64,000 nt of DNA, from positions 4,154,001 to 4,218,000 of the forward strand of contig NZ_CP103794.1 of NCBI RefSeq assembly GCF_030388325.1, read 5' to 3'. A model generated the notes under the pieces. The model saw only the letters and a list, made by a program, of their open reading frames with translations, was not told the DNA's origin and searched no databases. Of the stretch, positions 13,053-21,230 are shown piece after piece. Origin of the DNA: Flavobacterium johnsoniae (GTDB lineage: Bacteria; Bacteroidota; Bacteroidia; Flavobacteriales; Flavobacteriaceae). The translations under genes were made by a program, and so were the position numbers. The stretch's first letter is position 1. Each line of letters begins with the position of its first letter.

Positions 13053-14177
13053 TTAATTCTTCTTCTTTTTCTCCGGCGGTGCCACAAAATTCAATTTGCT
13101 TTTTCCTAAATCTTTAGAAGTTGCAATGGCAATTCCTCTTTGCTCTGCTTTGTTAACGGCGCAATAAAAATGATAAACTACTCCCTCATGTTTTACCACA
13201 AATGACTTATGAGCAAACATATCATCGTAAGGTTCAGAAGATTTAACTAAATCGTCTCCTTTCCAGTCCGTCCAGTTTACTAAATCATTTGAAACGGCAA
13301 AACGGTTAAATGCACCTTGATTCCAACCCGTCCAAAAAGCTCCAAAATAGAACATCACCCAAGTATCATTAATACGCTGAATATAAGCATCTCCTGAGAT
13401 TCCTTTATGATGATTGATTAAAGGTTTATTGCCATAACGCTTCCATGTTTTCATATCATTTGATACTGCCATAGCAATACGCTCAGCGCCTTTAGCCGGA
13501 TTGATACTATCGCCACGGGCATTATAATACATTATAAAATTGTGTCCGGTTAGTTTATCTTTATCACGAATTACGCTGTTTTTATACATTGTACTATTAT
13601 CCCACCATCTGGCGTCTTTGTCTTTTGGAGTTAAAACCGGATTTTCTAATCTTTGAAATTCGTGTGGTTTTGTCGGTGTTTCTTTGGTATACGCCATTCC
13701 GATTGATAAAACGCCTGCTTCGTAACCTTTACTGTCTCCACCAAAATAACTCATCCAGTATTTATCATCGTATTTTTCCCATTCGTAACTTCCGCCCCAA
13801 GTCATATCTTGCAACGAAATATATCCTGCTTTCTGGTTGACATCCCAATGTTTTTCATTTTCTGAAAAAGACATTACTTTTCCTAAATGTTTCCAATCTA
13901 AAAGATTGTCGCTTTCTGCAAGCCAGGTTTCGTAACCTCTTCCGTCGTAAATTAAATAGGTCATGTACCATTTACCATCTTTTCTAAATACACTTGGGCA
14001 ATCCATTTTGTATGAGTTATCGGTAGGAACCATCACCAAACCGTATTTATAAGGCGTTTTGATTTCTTCGTAAATCTCCTGCATTACGCTATCGGTAATT
14101 TCTCTTTTCTTGTATTTGGTCGCACAGCTGGTTATGGCAAGTGCTGAAATGGCTACGATTAGATATTTAATTTTCAT
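13053..14177 (-). CDS. Five-bladed beta-propeller glycosidase-like lipoprotein (GH43/GH117-like)
   Basis: 374 residues. The lipobox ALAITSC puts the lipidated Cys at 18. The repeated blade pattern is clear: CPSVFRKDGKWYMTYLIYDG, then WLAESDNLLDWKHLGKVM, MAVSNDMKTWKRYGNKPL and FAVSNDLVNWTDWKGD. Such blades are seen in GH43, GH117, GH130 and related families. I cannot decide the family by eye. Candidate acidic catalytic residues include Asp in MDCPSV and Asp in SGDAYIQ. It is adjacent to a second protein of the same fold (14341-16020), and both sit between GH78 and GH2 rhamnogalacturonan-type enzymes. A basic lysine run (PPEKKKKN) closes the protein. Function: probably exo-acting on a pectin side chain (inference). 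Confidence 0.7.
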   Translation of the reverse strand: MKIKYLIVAISALAITSCATKYKKREITDSVMQEIYEEIKTPYKYGLVMVPTDNSYKMDCPSVFRKDGKWYMTYLIYDGRGYETWLAESDNLLDWKHLGKVMSFSENEKHWDVNQKAGYISLQDMTWGGSYEWEKYDDKYWMSYFGGDSKGYEAGVLSIGMAYTKETPTKPHEFQRLENPVLTPKDKDARWWDNSTMYKNSVIRDKDKLTGHNFIMYYNARGDSINPAKGAERIAMAVSNDMKTWKRYGNKPLINHHKGISGDAYIQRINDTWVMFYFGAFWTGWNQGAFNRFAVSNDLVNWTDWKGDDLVKSSEPYDDMFAHKSFVVKHEGVVYHFYCAVNKAEQRGIAIATSKDLGKSKLNFVAPPEKKKKN

Positions 14178-14184
14178 TTTTATG

Positions 14185-14276
14185 TTTTTTTTGCCACGAA
14201 GACGCTAAGGCTCTAAGTTTTTTTTGTTTTGGAACGACTTAATTTCGCAAAGTCGCAGTCCCGAGGCTTCGGGAGC
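14185..14276. repeat. GCCACGAAGACGCTAAGG-type repeat and TCCCGAGGCTTCGGGA hairpin
   Basis: The 163-bp gap between the two propeller genes holds a decayed GCTAAGGCTCTAAG repeat, like those at 20912 and 61283, and a small hairpin at 14259-14274. No promoter is evident. Confidence 0.6.
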
Positions 14277-14340
14277 AAAGTTTCTATTTTTATATTCTAA
14301 AAAATTTTTCTTTTTGCATCTTTCTTCTTCCCACTCTCTT

Positions 14341-16020
14341 CTATTTCTTCAATTCTTTTAAACGAGATTCCATTACGCCTCTGTTCAGTTTTACTTTTAC
14401 CATTCCTGTTGGATGAAATCTTCTTTTCAAATCGATTGCATTGTACACTATTGTGTAAACGTCATTCCCTTCTGGGATTAGACAAAGCGGAGTTCTCATA
14501 ATATCCCACCATTTATCCACTTTGGTTTCGATTGGAAGATAATGTGCTTCTGCCCAATTAACGCCATCTGCTGATAAGGAATACGCAATCATGTTCGGTA
14601 AATGATGTCCCCAGCCGTCTGGGCCTCCATCGAAAATCGCGATGTACATTCCGTTTGGCAATTGACTCACGATTGGATTTTCAACAAATAGCGGATGCAT
14701 TGTTTTTATTGGTTCCAAACCTTTATTCATTCTTAACCAAGGACCTTCTAAACTTTTAGATTCGGCTAAAGCTACAAACCAGCCTTTTCCTGATTTTTTT
14801 GGATAATCTGCCCAAGAATTAAACGGATAAGCACCGCTGTAAAATCCGAAATATTTATCTCCAACCTGATACGGAAAAAACGAAGCAACGCCTTGACGAC
14901 CTTCCCAAGGTTGAGAATCTAATCCCGGTTCCATAATGATTCCCATATCTTTATAAGGTCCGCCAATTCCGTTGATTCCTTCAACCGTTGATTCGCAACG
15001 CCAGATTCTTCCAAATGAATGATTTGGTTCAATTTCTTTACTTACGGTATAAGCCAAATAATAGCCATACCATTTATTTGCTTTTTCATTAAAAACAGGC
15101 ATATACGACCAAATCGCTGCACGACGATCATTCATCGGGTTATCATCTTCTGTAACGGCGTAAACACCGCTTGCTTGATAAATTGTAGATTCTCTTTTCC
15201 AATGAATGGCATCTTTACTTGTCCAATGTCCAATTTTAGTTTTTACACGATCGTAATAATAATCTACTCCTTTTTCTCCTGCTCTTTCTGTTGGAAACAT
15301 ATGATACGTATCGCCCACTTTTACCACACGTCCGCCCTCAAAACCTCCTTGAATTCCTTCTGTTCCAGACATTCCTTCATCAATAACCGGTTTATTTTCT
15401 CCACCGATAATTTCAAAAAGCGGTTTCTCATCTGAAAATCCTTCAACGATAAAAGTTGGGTTCCAAAGTTTTCCATCTGGTAATTTAGCATCTCTGGCAT
15501 TCAATTGCTGGTTGATTTTTAAAACTCCCAAAATAGCAAACAATCCTTTTTGATTTGGTAAAATAGTGTGAGTTCCTTTTCCGTAAGGAATTGCATAAAC
15601 ACTTACTGGCGATAAACCTGTAATTGTTACTCCGTTTTCTAGAATCTCATTATTATTTCCAATCTGATTTGCTTGTAAATATCCAGCATTTTTATCCTGA
15701 AAAACTCCAATTAAAACAGTTACTGGTTCTTTAAATTTTAATTGTAATGGAACATTATTTCCGTTTTTATATTTATCCAAAGGAAGTTCAACACCTCTTA
15801 ATCCTTCCAATTCTGGAGCTAAACGAACAATATTATGTTTGCTTCCTGAAAATATATGAGCGTATTGTGTAGTTTTGAAAGTTTTGTAATTTGATTTTAC
15901 AATTTCAAATGATGCTGGTTTCCATGCTGTGTTTTGTGCTGTGGCTTGAATGCAGACCGCCAATAGCATTAAGAATGCGGTTTTTAATTTGAAATTGTAT
16001 TTTTTATTTTTTGAAAACAT
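14341..16020 (-). CDS. Exported five-bladed beta-propeller glycosidase-like protein with N-terminal accessory domain
   Basis: 559 residues with a signal peptide ending QATAQ at 29. Residues about 35-190 form a beta-rich accessory domain of unknown type (FKEPVTVLIGVFQDKNAGY). Residues about 225-545 show propeller blades: FEGGRVVKVGDTYHMFPTE, WTSKDAIHWKRESTIY, RQGVASFFPYQVGDKYFGF, MIAYSLSADGVNWAEAHYL. The fold is that of GH43/GH117-type enzymes; the substrate is not predictable. It is co-directional with the smaller propeller protein 163 bp downstream and with GH78 upstream. The pair may act in sequence on one side chain. The acidic-rich loop GVYAVTEDDNPMNDRRAAIW is a good place to look for catalytic residues. 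Confidence 0.68.
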   Translation of the reverse strand: MFSKNKKYNFKLKTAFLMLLAVCIQATAQNTAWKPASFEIVKSNYKTFKTTQYAHIFSGSKHNIVRLAPELEGLRGVELPLDKYKNGNNVPLQLKFKEPVTVLIGVFQDKNAGYLQANQIGNNNEILENGVTITGLSPVSVYAIPYGKGTHTILPNQKGLFAILGVLKINQQLNARDAKLPDGKLWNPTFIVEGFSDEKPLFEIIGGENKPVIDEGMSGTEGIQGGFEGGRVVKVGDTYHMFPTERAGEKGVDYYYDRVKTKIGHWTSKDAIHWKRESTIYQASGVYAVTEDDNPMNDRRAAIWSYMPVFNEKANKWYGYYLAYTVSKEIEPNHSFGRIWRCESTVEGINGIGGPYKDMGIIMEPGLDSQPWEGRQGVASFFPYQVGDKYFGFYSGAYPFNSWADYPKKSGKGWFVALAESKSLEGPWLRMNKGLEPIKTMHPLFVENPIVSQLPNGMYIAIFDGGPDGWGHHLPNMIAYSLSADGVNWAEAHYLPIETKVDKWWDIMRTPLCLIPEGNDVYTIVYNAIDLKRRFHPTGMVKVKLNRGVMESRLKELKK

Positions 16021-16051
16021 TGGTTTTTTATTTTTTTATTCTTGATTTTGC

Positions 16052-16136
16052 GTCATTGCGAGGAACGAAGCAATCGCATTTGCTATATCAAACTTTACGT
16101 AATCATTAGTGAGGTTGCTTTGTTCCTCGCAATGAC
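16052..16136. repeat. GTCATTGCGAGGAACGAAG-type inverted repeat
   Basis: 22-bp arms 16052-16073 and 16115-16136 with one mismatch, between GH78 and the larger propeller gene. It is related in design, not in sequence, to the GTCATTTCGACG family. Confidence 0.88.
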
Positions 16137-16152
16137 ATGCTGTATGAATAAT

Positions 16153-18339
16153 TTACAAAGCCTTATAACTCACTTTATACTCCACATTCGGTTTTATAAT
16201 CAACTGATATTTATTTTTTGCTAATTCTGTAATCGTTCCAGAGTTTGTTTTAGGTTTGCCGGCACTTTCAAAAATCAATTTTCCTTGTCCTTCGCCTGCT
16301 TTTACTTTGATTTCTTTGGTACTGCAATACACAGCAACTTCTCCGTTTGGTGTTGGTACTTTTCCTTCCATCCATTTTAAACCGCCAAGATTGGGTTTGA
16401 TTTCATATTGGGAATAACCCGGAGCGGTTGGTTTTACACCTAAATAATATTTTCCTAATAAGTAAATCGGACTTGCGCCCCAAGCGTGGCAAAGGCTTTT
16501 TCCGTACGGACGCCCGTACATTGTTAAATGCTCTGTTCCTTTTTTGTTTGGATTATATTCTTCCCAGAAAGAGGTTGCGCCTTCATTCAACATTCCGCCC
16601 CAATAATCTTTCATTTCTTTTAAAACATAATTCTGTTCGCCCATTGCACACAAGGCTTCCAATTCGTAAAAACGCATATATGGTGTCGTGATTTGAAGAA
16701 CGTCTTTATTGAGCAATACTTTATTTTTTACGCTTTGTTTTTGTTCTTCAGTAAAATAATTGAAGAAAATACCGAACATATTAGCGTATCTGGTTACAAT
16801 ATTTTGAATTTTTCCATCGATACGCTGGTGTTTCATGACGTTTTCTTTTTTATCCCAAAACACATCAAATAATTTCGTTTTTAAATCAGATCCTAACTTT
16901 TGATATTGTTTTTGATCTTCACTTTTACCAGCAATTTCAGCACTAACCGCCATTGCTTCCAAGCTTCTTGCTAAGAGCATTTGTTCAAAACTCACTTCTC
17001 CTGTTTTTGGAAGTCCGTCTGCCCAATCAATAAAAACCCAGTCACCTTCTAATGGTTCAAGGAATCCGTTTTTGTTTCTTCTTTCTAAACAGAAATCCAT
17101 AAGCGATTTCATTCTTGGATAAAAAGTTTTGATGAATTTTGTATCGCCCGTGTGTAAGTAATAATCGTAAACGCCAACAAACCAATACAACGAATAATCC
17201 ATTATGATATTTACGTGAGCCGTTACAGGATCTTTTCCGCGAAGCGCTAACAATGTTCTTTCTACCGAAGCCGAATCAAAGAATAAATAATAATTCATCA
17301 AATAACTTTGATAAGCATCGCCAGACCAAACCCAGCGATCACGTTTAATTCCGTCTATAAAAAATTCGCGAGAAGTTAAATGCATCGTATAAGCCGACAC
17401 ATCCCAAATTTTGTTCAGTTGTTCATCCGAAGATTTGAATGCACCACGATAGTCTAATGGCAAATATTCATAAAGCATCGAAATCGAATCGTATTTTACA
17501 CCTGCATCTGCTTGCACCTGAACATAGCGAAATGCTTTCGAGCCATCATGTGTGTAGGTTTGAGATTGTTTTCCATCAAAAGTTAAATGATCTAAGGTTT
17601 CGCATTTAGCAGAATCCAGCGCTTCTTCACGAGATTCGCCATAATAAAGTGCGACTTTGCCTTTTCCTTTTAAACCGTGAATTTTAATGTAACCAAAAGT
17701 TTCTTTTCCAAAATCTACTAATTGGCCAGTTCCTATTTTTTCTGTTTTTTTAGCGCTTAAAGGTTTGGTTGTTAATTTAAATTCAGAAGGTTTATTTTCT
17801 GGCGAATTAAAATTCCAAGAACCAACAGGAACCCAAGGCGTACCAGATTGTTGTGCTTTTCCAGTTTCGTCAATCCAAAGCTTATCTTCGTTGGTTACTT
17901 TCCAAGAAGCATCAGATTTAATGTATTTTCCATTTATATAAATAGCCGGCAACACTTCCTGATTGTATACTTTAAAGGAAATTTTGTGTTTTCCGGCAGG
18001 AACTGCGATTGATTTTGGCTGTCCGTAAATTTGAACGCCATCTAATAGTAATTGAAAAGGTCCTTCTGAGAAGATTTTCACTTCGTCTGGCTTTGGAATA
18101 TCTACTTCTGTTTGAAAAGTAACCAAAGCGTAAGGACTGTAATATTGCCAAAGCGGAGGAAATACGGCTTCACGTTCTGTACGTCTTACCTGCATTTTGT
18201 TGCTTAACCAAACTTCGAAATCTCCTGGATACCAGATCCATGTCGCTTCTTTTGGTTTTTCTTGTGCTGATGATAGCGAACAAAAAACAAGAGCAACAAA
18301 AAGAAGTAAAGTCTTAAAAATGGAAAAGCGGTTTAGCAT
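16153..18339 (-). CDS. Alpha-L-rhamnosidase, GH78-type
   Basis: 728 residues with a signal peptide ending SLSSAQ at about 25. N-terminal beta-sandwich domains (VTFQTEVDIPKPDEVKIF; LVDFGKETFGYIKI) precede an (alpha/alpha)6 barrel carrying the GH78 signature FFIDGIKRDRWVWSGDAYQ at about residues 330-350, where Asp in the RD-GD segment is the usual catalytic acid region. The C-terminal cap contains CHAWGASPIYLLGKYYLGV, also typical. The enzyme would remove terminal alpha-L-rhamnose from pectin oligosaccharides in the periplasm. It is the first gene of the leftward enzyme run. Its upstream region (18340-18510) carries the CAGG direct-repeat site shared with the beta-helix/mutarotase gene. It is shorter than many GH78 enzymes because the extra N-terminal modules are absent. 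Confidence 0.88.
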   Translation of the reverse strand: MLNRFSIFKTLLLFVALVFCSLSSAQEKPKEATWIWYPGDFEVWLSNKMQVRRTEREAVFPPLWQYYSPYALVTFQTEVDIPKPDEVKIFSEGPFQLLLDGVQIYGQPKSIAVPAGKHKISFKVYNQEVLPAIYINGKYIKSDASWKVTNEDKLWIDETGKAQQSGTPWVPVGSWNFNSPENKPSEFKLTTKPLSAKKTEKIGTGQLVDFGKETFGYIKIHGLKGKGKVALYYGESREEALDSAKCETLDHLTFDGKQSQTYTHDGSKAFRYVQVQADAGVKYDSISMLYEYLPLDYRGAFKSSDEQLNKIWDVSAYTMHLTSREFFIDGIKRDRWVWSGDAYQSYLMNYYLFFDSASVERTLLALRGKDPVTAHVNIIMDYSLYWFVGVYDYYLHTGDTKFIKTFYPRMKSLMDFCLERRNKNGFLEPLEGDWVFIDWADGLPKTGEVSFEQMLLARSLEAMAVSAEIAGKSEDQKQYQKLGSDLKTKLFDVFWDKKENVMKHQRIDGKIQNIVTRYANMFGIFFNYFTEEQKQSVKNKVLLNKDVLQITTPYMRFYELEALCAMGEQNYVLKEMKDYWGGMLNEGATSFWEEYNPNKKGTEHLTMYGRPYGKSLCHAWGASPIYLLGKYYLGVKPTAPGYSQYEIKPNLGGLKWMEGKVPTPNGEVAVYCSTKEIKVKAGEGQGKLIFESAGKPKTNSGTITELAKNKYQLIIKPNVEYKVSYKAL

Positions 18340-18770
18340 AGTTAGTTTATTTTGGGACTAAAGATAAGTGTTATTTTTACATTTCACAACCTGCACTATC
18401 CTGCTATTTCATAAAAAATAATACTTTTTGATAATTTTTTAAGGGAAAAATTATGGCTTATCACTTTTTTAGTACTAAAAAAAATGATGTTATAATTTTA
18501 TGGGACACTGATGAGACGGATTCGCTATCGCGAAGACGCTGATGAAAATGGATTTCTTTTTTCTCTTTATTGTCATTTCGACGAAGGAGAAATCTCCACG
18601 AGAAGCTCTACAAAGATTGGACTTTCGTTGCGGAGTTACTTGCGAAGATTTCTCCTTCGTCGAAAGGACAAAGATTATGGTTATCTTAGATAAAAACAAA
18701 AAAATCCGTCTAAATCCGCGTCTTTACGAAGTAAATCCGTTTTATCCGCGTTCTAATTTAGACTAACAAT
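18340..18770. repeat. Upstream region of GH78 with two nested repeats
   Basis: 431 bp without a gene. 18340-18500 is the A+T-rich GH78 promoter region. 18512-18752 is a GGATTCGCTATCGCGAAGAC repeat, also found at 31841-31975, interrupted at 18570-18670 by a GTCATTTCGACGAAGGAGAA-family inverted repeat. Short frames on both strands here are repeat shadows. Confidence 0.8.
18390..18404. promoter_or_regulatory. CAGG direct-repeat site upstream of GH78
   Basis: CCTGCACTATCCTGC on the plus strand, 51 bp before the GH78 ATG. It contains two CCTG units exactly 10 bp apart. An 11-of-15 match, CCTGTACCCTCCTGT, lies at 26707-26721 in the same orientation relative to its gene. It is a likely activator site. 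Confidence 0.45.
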
Positions 18771-19589
18771 CTAAGCAATCATTCTTTCAGACTCGTTTTC
18801 ATCTTCTAAAATATAATTAGAAGGAGTTTTACCTAAATGCTTTTTGAACATATAAATAAAAGCACTCGCTGTTTCGTAACCTAAATCTAAAGCGATTTCT
18901 TTTATGGATTGTTTTTCGCCCAAACGTTTTATGGCTTCGAGTAATTTTAATCGAGTGCGCCAATCACTAAAATTCATTCCCAACTCTTTGATGAATAAAC
19001 GGGATAAAGTTCTAGCACTCATAAAAGAAAGTTCAGCGTAATATTCAATCGTTTTTTTGCTGGCAATATCTTCCATCAAAAGTTCGACTACTTTTTGAAG
19101 TCTTTCATGATTGGTTGTTGGTAAAAAAGTAGCACTTGGCTCAATTAAAGCTAGTTCATCCAAAAAAACGTCACTAATTCTTTTTTGCGATGGGGTGAGA
19201 TTTCCATCTACTCCAAAAGAAATGATTTTAAAAACCAACTGCTTTAAAAACATCGAAATATCGAAAGAAAAACTATTTGTCGGCAATCCTTCCATAAAAG
19301 ACGGATCGATAAAAACGCTGTAATAATTAACGTCTTTCTGAAAAGTAACCTGATGTTCAACTCCGCCCGGAAGCCACAAACCCTGTAACGGATTCACAAC
19401 CCAGATATTATTTCCAACCACGACATTCATTACTCCTCGTGTGGCATAAATTAATTGTCCTCGCGGGTGTGAGTGCGAAATACACATTTCGTTAGTTACC
19501 ATTTCGGTATAGCCAATAACAGGAATCGATGGATCTTCTCTGTATCCATGTTCTTGAGCCATTCGATATGTCCGAATCTGGTTATTCAT
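18771..19589 (-). CDS. AraC-family transcriptional regulator, cupin N-terminus (NimR-like)
   Basis: 272 residues. An N-terminal cupin sensor at about 25-110 (CISHSHPRGQLIYATRGVM; LWLPGGVEHQV) is followed by two helix-turn-helix motifs at about 180-262 (FMSARTLSRLFIKELGMNF and IKEIALDLGYETASAFIYMF). This arrangement is that of E. coli NimR. It is divergent from an Fsr-type MFS transporter 101 bp away, which matches the NimR/NimT arrangement, so it probably controls that pump rather than the pectin genes. A role at the adjacent GH78 promoter (its start is 432 bp from this gene's end) cannot be excluded because AraC proteins often bind direct repeats like the one at 18390-18404. Confidence 0.88.
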   Translation of the reverse strand: MNNQIRTYRMAQEHGYREDPSIPVIGYTEMVTNEMCISHSHPRGQLIYATRGVMNVVVGNNIWVVNPLQGLWLPGGVEHQVTFQKDVNYYSVFIDPSFMEGLPTNSFSFDISMFLKQLVFKIISFGVDGNLTPSQKRISDVFLDELALIEPSATFLPTTNHERLQKVVELLMEDIASKKTIEYYAELSFMSARTLSRLFIKELGMNFSDWRTRLKLLEAIKRLGEKQSIKEIALDLGYETASAFIYMFKKHLGKTPSNYILEDENESERMIA

Positions 19590-19690
19590 TGTCCAAATAT
19601 AGCAATTCTGACATTAGTATTCTTTTAATCTTTGCAAAAAATAATACAGCTGTTGTTTTTTAACCTAATTTAAAAATCAAAAAATATCTC
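19590..19690. promoter_or_regulatory. Divergent AraC/Fsr promoter region
   Basis: 101 bp between the two divergent starts, A+T-rich. It must hold both promoters. I see no clean TAnnTTTG box at a suitable distance, only a near match TAATCTTTG at about 19630. Confidence 0.5.
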
Positions 19691-20905
19691 ATGGACACTA
19701 TTAAAGCAAATCCTGACATAGTTAAAAAAACCACTTATTCGATCTTATTTATCATCAGTTTTTCTCATTTAATTAATGATCTTTTACAGGCTGTTGTTCC
19801 TTCAATTTATCCGCTTTTAAAAGACAATTTCAGTTTAAGTTTTACTCAAATTGGTATTATTACTTTGACTTACCAAATGGTTGCTTCTATTTTACAGCCA
19901 TTTGTGGGAATGTATACGGATAAAAATTCTAAACCATACTCGCTGATTATTGGAATGTGTTTTACAATGGTTGGACTTTTCTTTGTTTCGATCGCTTCGA
20001 GTTTTATCAACTTATTATTATCAGTAAGTTTAATCGGAATTGGTTCTTCTATTTTTCATCCTGAATCTTCACGCGTGGCACATTTGGCTTCGGGCGGAAA
20101 AAGAGGTTTGGCGCAGTCTATTTTTCAATTAGGAGGAAATGCAGGAAGTGCCATCGGGCCTTTATTAGCAGCATTTATTGTAATTCCGCACGGACAATCA
20201 TATATCGCTTGGTTTTGCATAATTGCGTTAGTTGGTGTTTTTGCTTTGTATAAAATTGCGATTTGGTATACGGCACATTTATCTGAGAGAAACGCTAATA
20301 AATCAGCATATAAAATTGAGACACATCATTTATCAAAAAATAAGGTAATTGTTTCGTTAGTTGTTTTATTGATTCTGATATTCTCTAAGTTTTTCTACAT
20401 GAGTAGTATTACAAGTTATTATACTTTCTTTCTTATAGATAAATTTCACATCACAATTCAGCAATCACAAGTGTATTTATTCTTGTTCTCGGGTGCTGTT
20501 GCAGCAGGAACTTTAATTGGAGGCCCAATTGGAGATAGATACGGTAGAAAATATGTAATCTGGGTTTCTATTTTAGGTGTTGCTCCGTTTACTTTAATGC
20601 TGCCTTACGTTTCTTTATTCTGGGTTGGAACTTTATCTGTAATCATCGGATTGATTCTTTCTTCGGCATTCTCAGCAATTCTAGTTTATGCAACGGAATT
20701 ATTGCCAGGAAAAGTCGGACTTGTAGCCGGTCTTTTCTTCGGATTTGCTTTCGGAATGGGCGGTTTAGGTTCTGCTATTTTAGGGAAAATTGCCGATGCT
20801 ACAAGCATTGAATATGTATTTAAAATTTGTGCGTTTCTGCCTTTGATCGGGGTTATTACTGGGTTCTTGCCTAATTTGGAGAAGAAAAAGAAAACTCAGG
20901 AATAA
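19691..20905 (+). CDS. MFS transporter, Fsr (fosmidomycin resistance) family
   Basis: 404 residues with about 12 membrane segments. The MFS loop 2-3 motif appears as GMYTDKNSKPYSLIIGM and its second-half copy as GGPIGDRYGRKYVIWVSI. The segment IGSSIFHPESSRVAHLASGG is characteristic of the Fsr/YnfM-like group. Known members export fosmidomycin and other drugs by proton antiport. Placement opposite an AraC/cupin regulator indicates inducible efflux. Nothing in the sequence points to a sugar substrate, although it sits inside a carbohydrate region. A strong hairpin with a T-run (20996-21039) lies 90 bp after its stop. Confidence 0.87.
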   Translation: MDTIKANPDIVKKTTYSILFIISFSHLINDLLQAVVPSIYPLLKDNFSLSFTQIGIITLTYQMVASILQPFVGMYTDKNSKPYSLIIGMCFTMVGLFFVSIASSFINLLLSVSLIGIGSSIFHPESSRVAHLASGGKRGLAQSIFQLGGNAGSAIGPLLAAFIVIPHGQSYIAWFCIIALVGVFALYKIAIWYTAHLSERNANKSAYKIETHHLSKNKVIVSLVVLLILIFSKFFYMSSITSYYTFFLIDKFHITIQQSQVYLFLFSGAVAAGTLIGGPIGDRYGRKYVIWVSILGVAPFTLMLPYVSLFWVGTLSVIIGLILSSAFSAILVYATELLPGKVGLVAGLFFGFAFGMGGLGSAILGKIADATSIEYVFKICAFLPLIGVITGFLPNLEKKKKTQE

Positions 20906-21230
20906 TTTAATCTCGCAAAGTCGCTAAGGCGCAAAGTTTTTTTTAAAGTTTTAATTGCGTCCCGATAAATCAGGATGAGAAAAAATATAAAGCACAAAAG
21001 GCTTTAGCCAAAATATCTACAATTTGGCTAAAGCCTTTTTCTATTCTTTTAAATATACCTCCAGTTAAAACTGGAGGCAACGTATAGAATAGCTTTGCTT
21101 TAATTTATAATATTTTTCAGAACATAGCCCGTGGTTTCAACCACGGGAAACGTATTTTGACAAACGTAATGTAATACATTGCGTTCCCGTGGTTCAAACC
21201 ACGGGCTATATTTGAAATTCTTTGAATTTA
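20906..21230. repeat. Intergenic block of hairpins between MFS and symporter genes
   Basis: 325 bp between convergent genes. It contains a CGCAAAGTCGCTAAGG repeat (about 20913-20937), the terminator-like hairpin at 20996-21039, CCTCCAGTTAAAACTGGAGG (21058-21077) and a full CCCGTGGTTTCAACCACGGG element pair (21124-21152 and 21181-21209). Confidence 0.8.
20996..21039. terminator. Strong bidirectional hairpin terminator
   Basis: 17-bp arms AAAAGGCTTTAGCCAAA and complement, 10-nt loop, T-run on both strands, lying between the convergent MFS and symporter genes. Confidence 0.7.

Noticed and set aside
15019..15435. 138-codon plus-strand frame within the larger propeller gene
   Set aside because: Lies fully inside a well-supported gene on the other strand; composition is that of an antisense shadow.
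18490..18766. Short frames on both strands (60-74 codons) upstream of GH78
   Set aside because: They lie entirely in nested repeats and have no independent coding signal.
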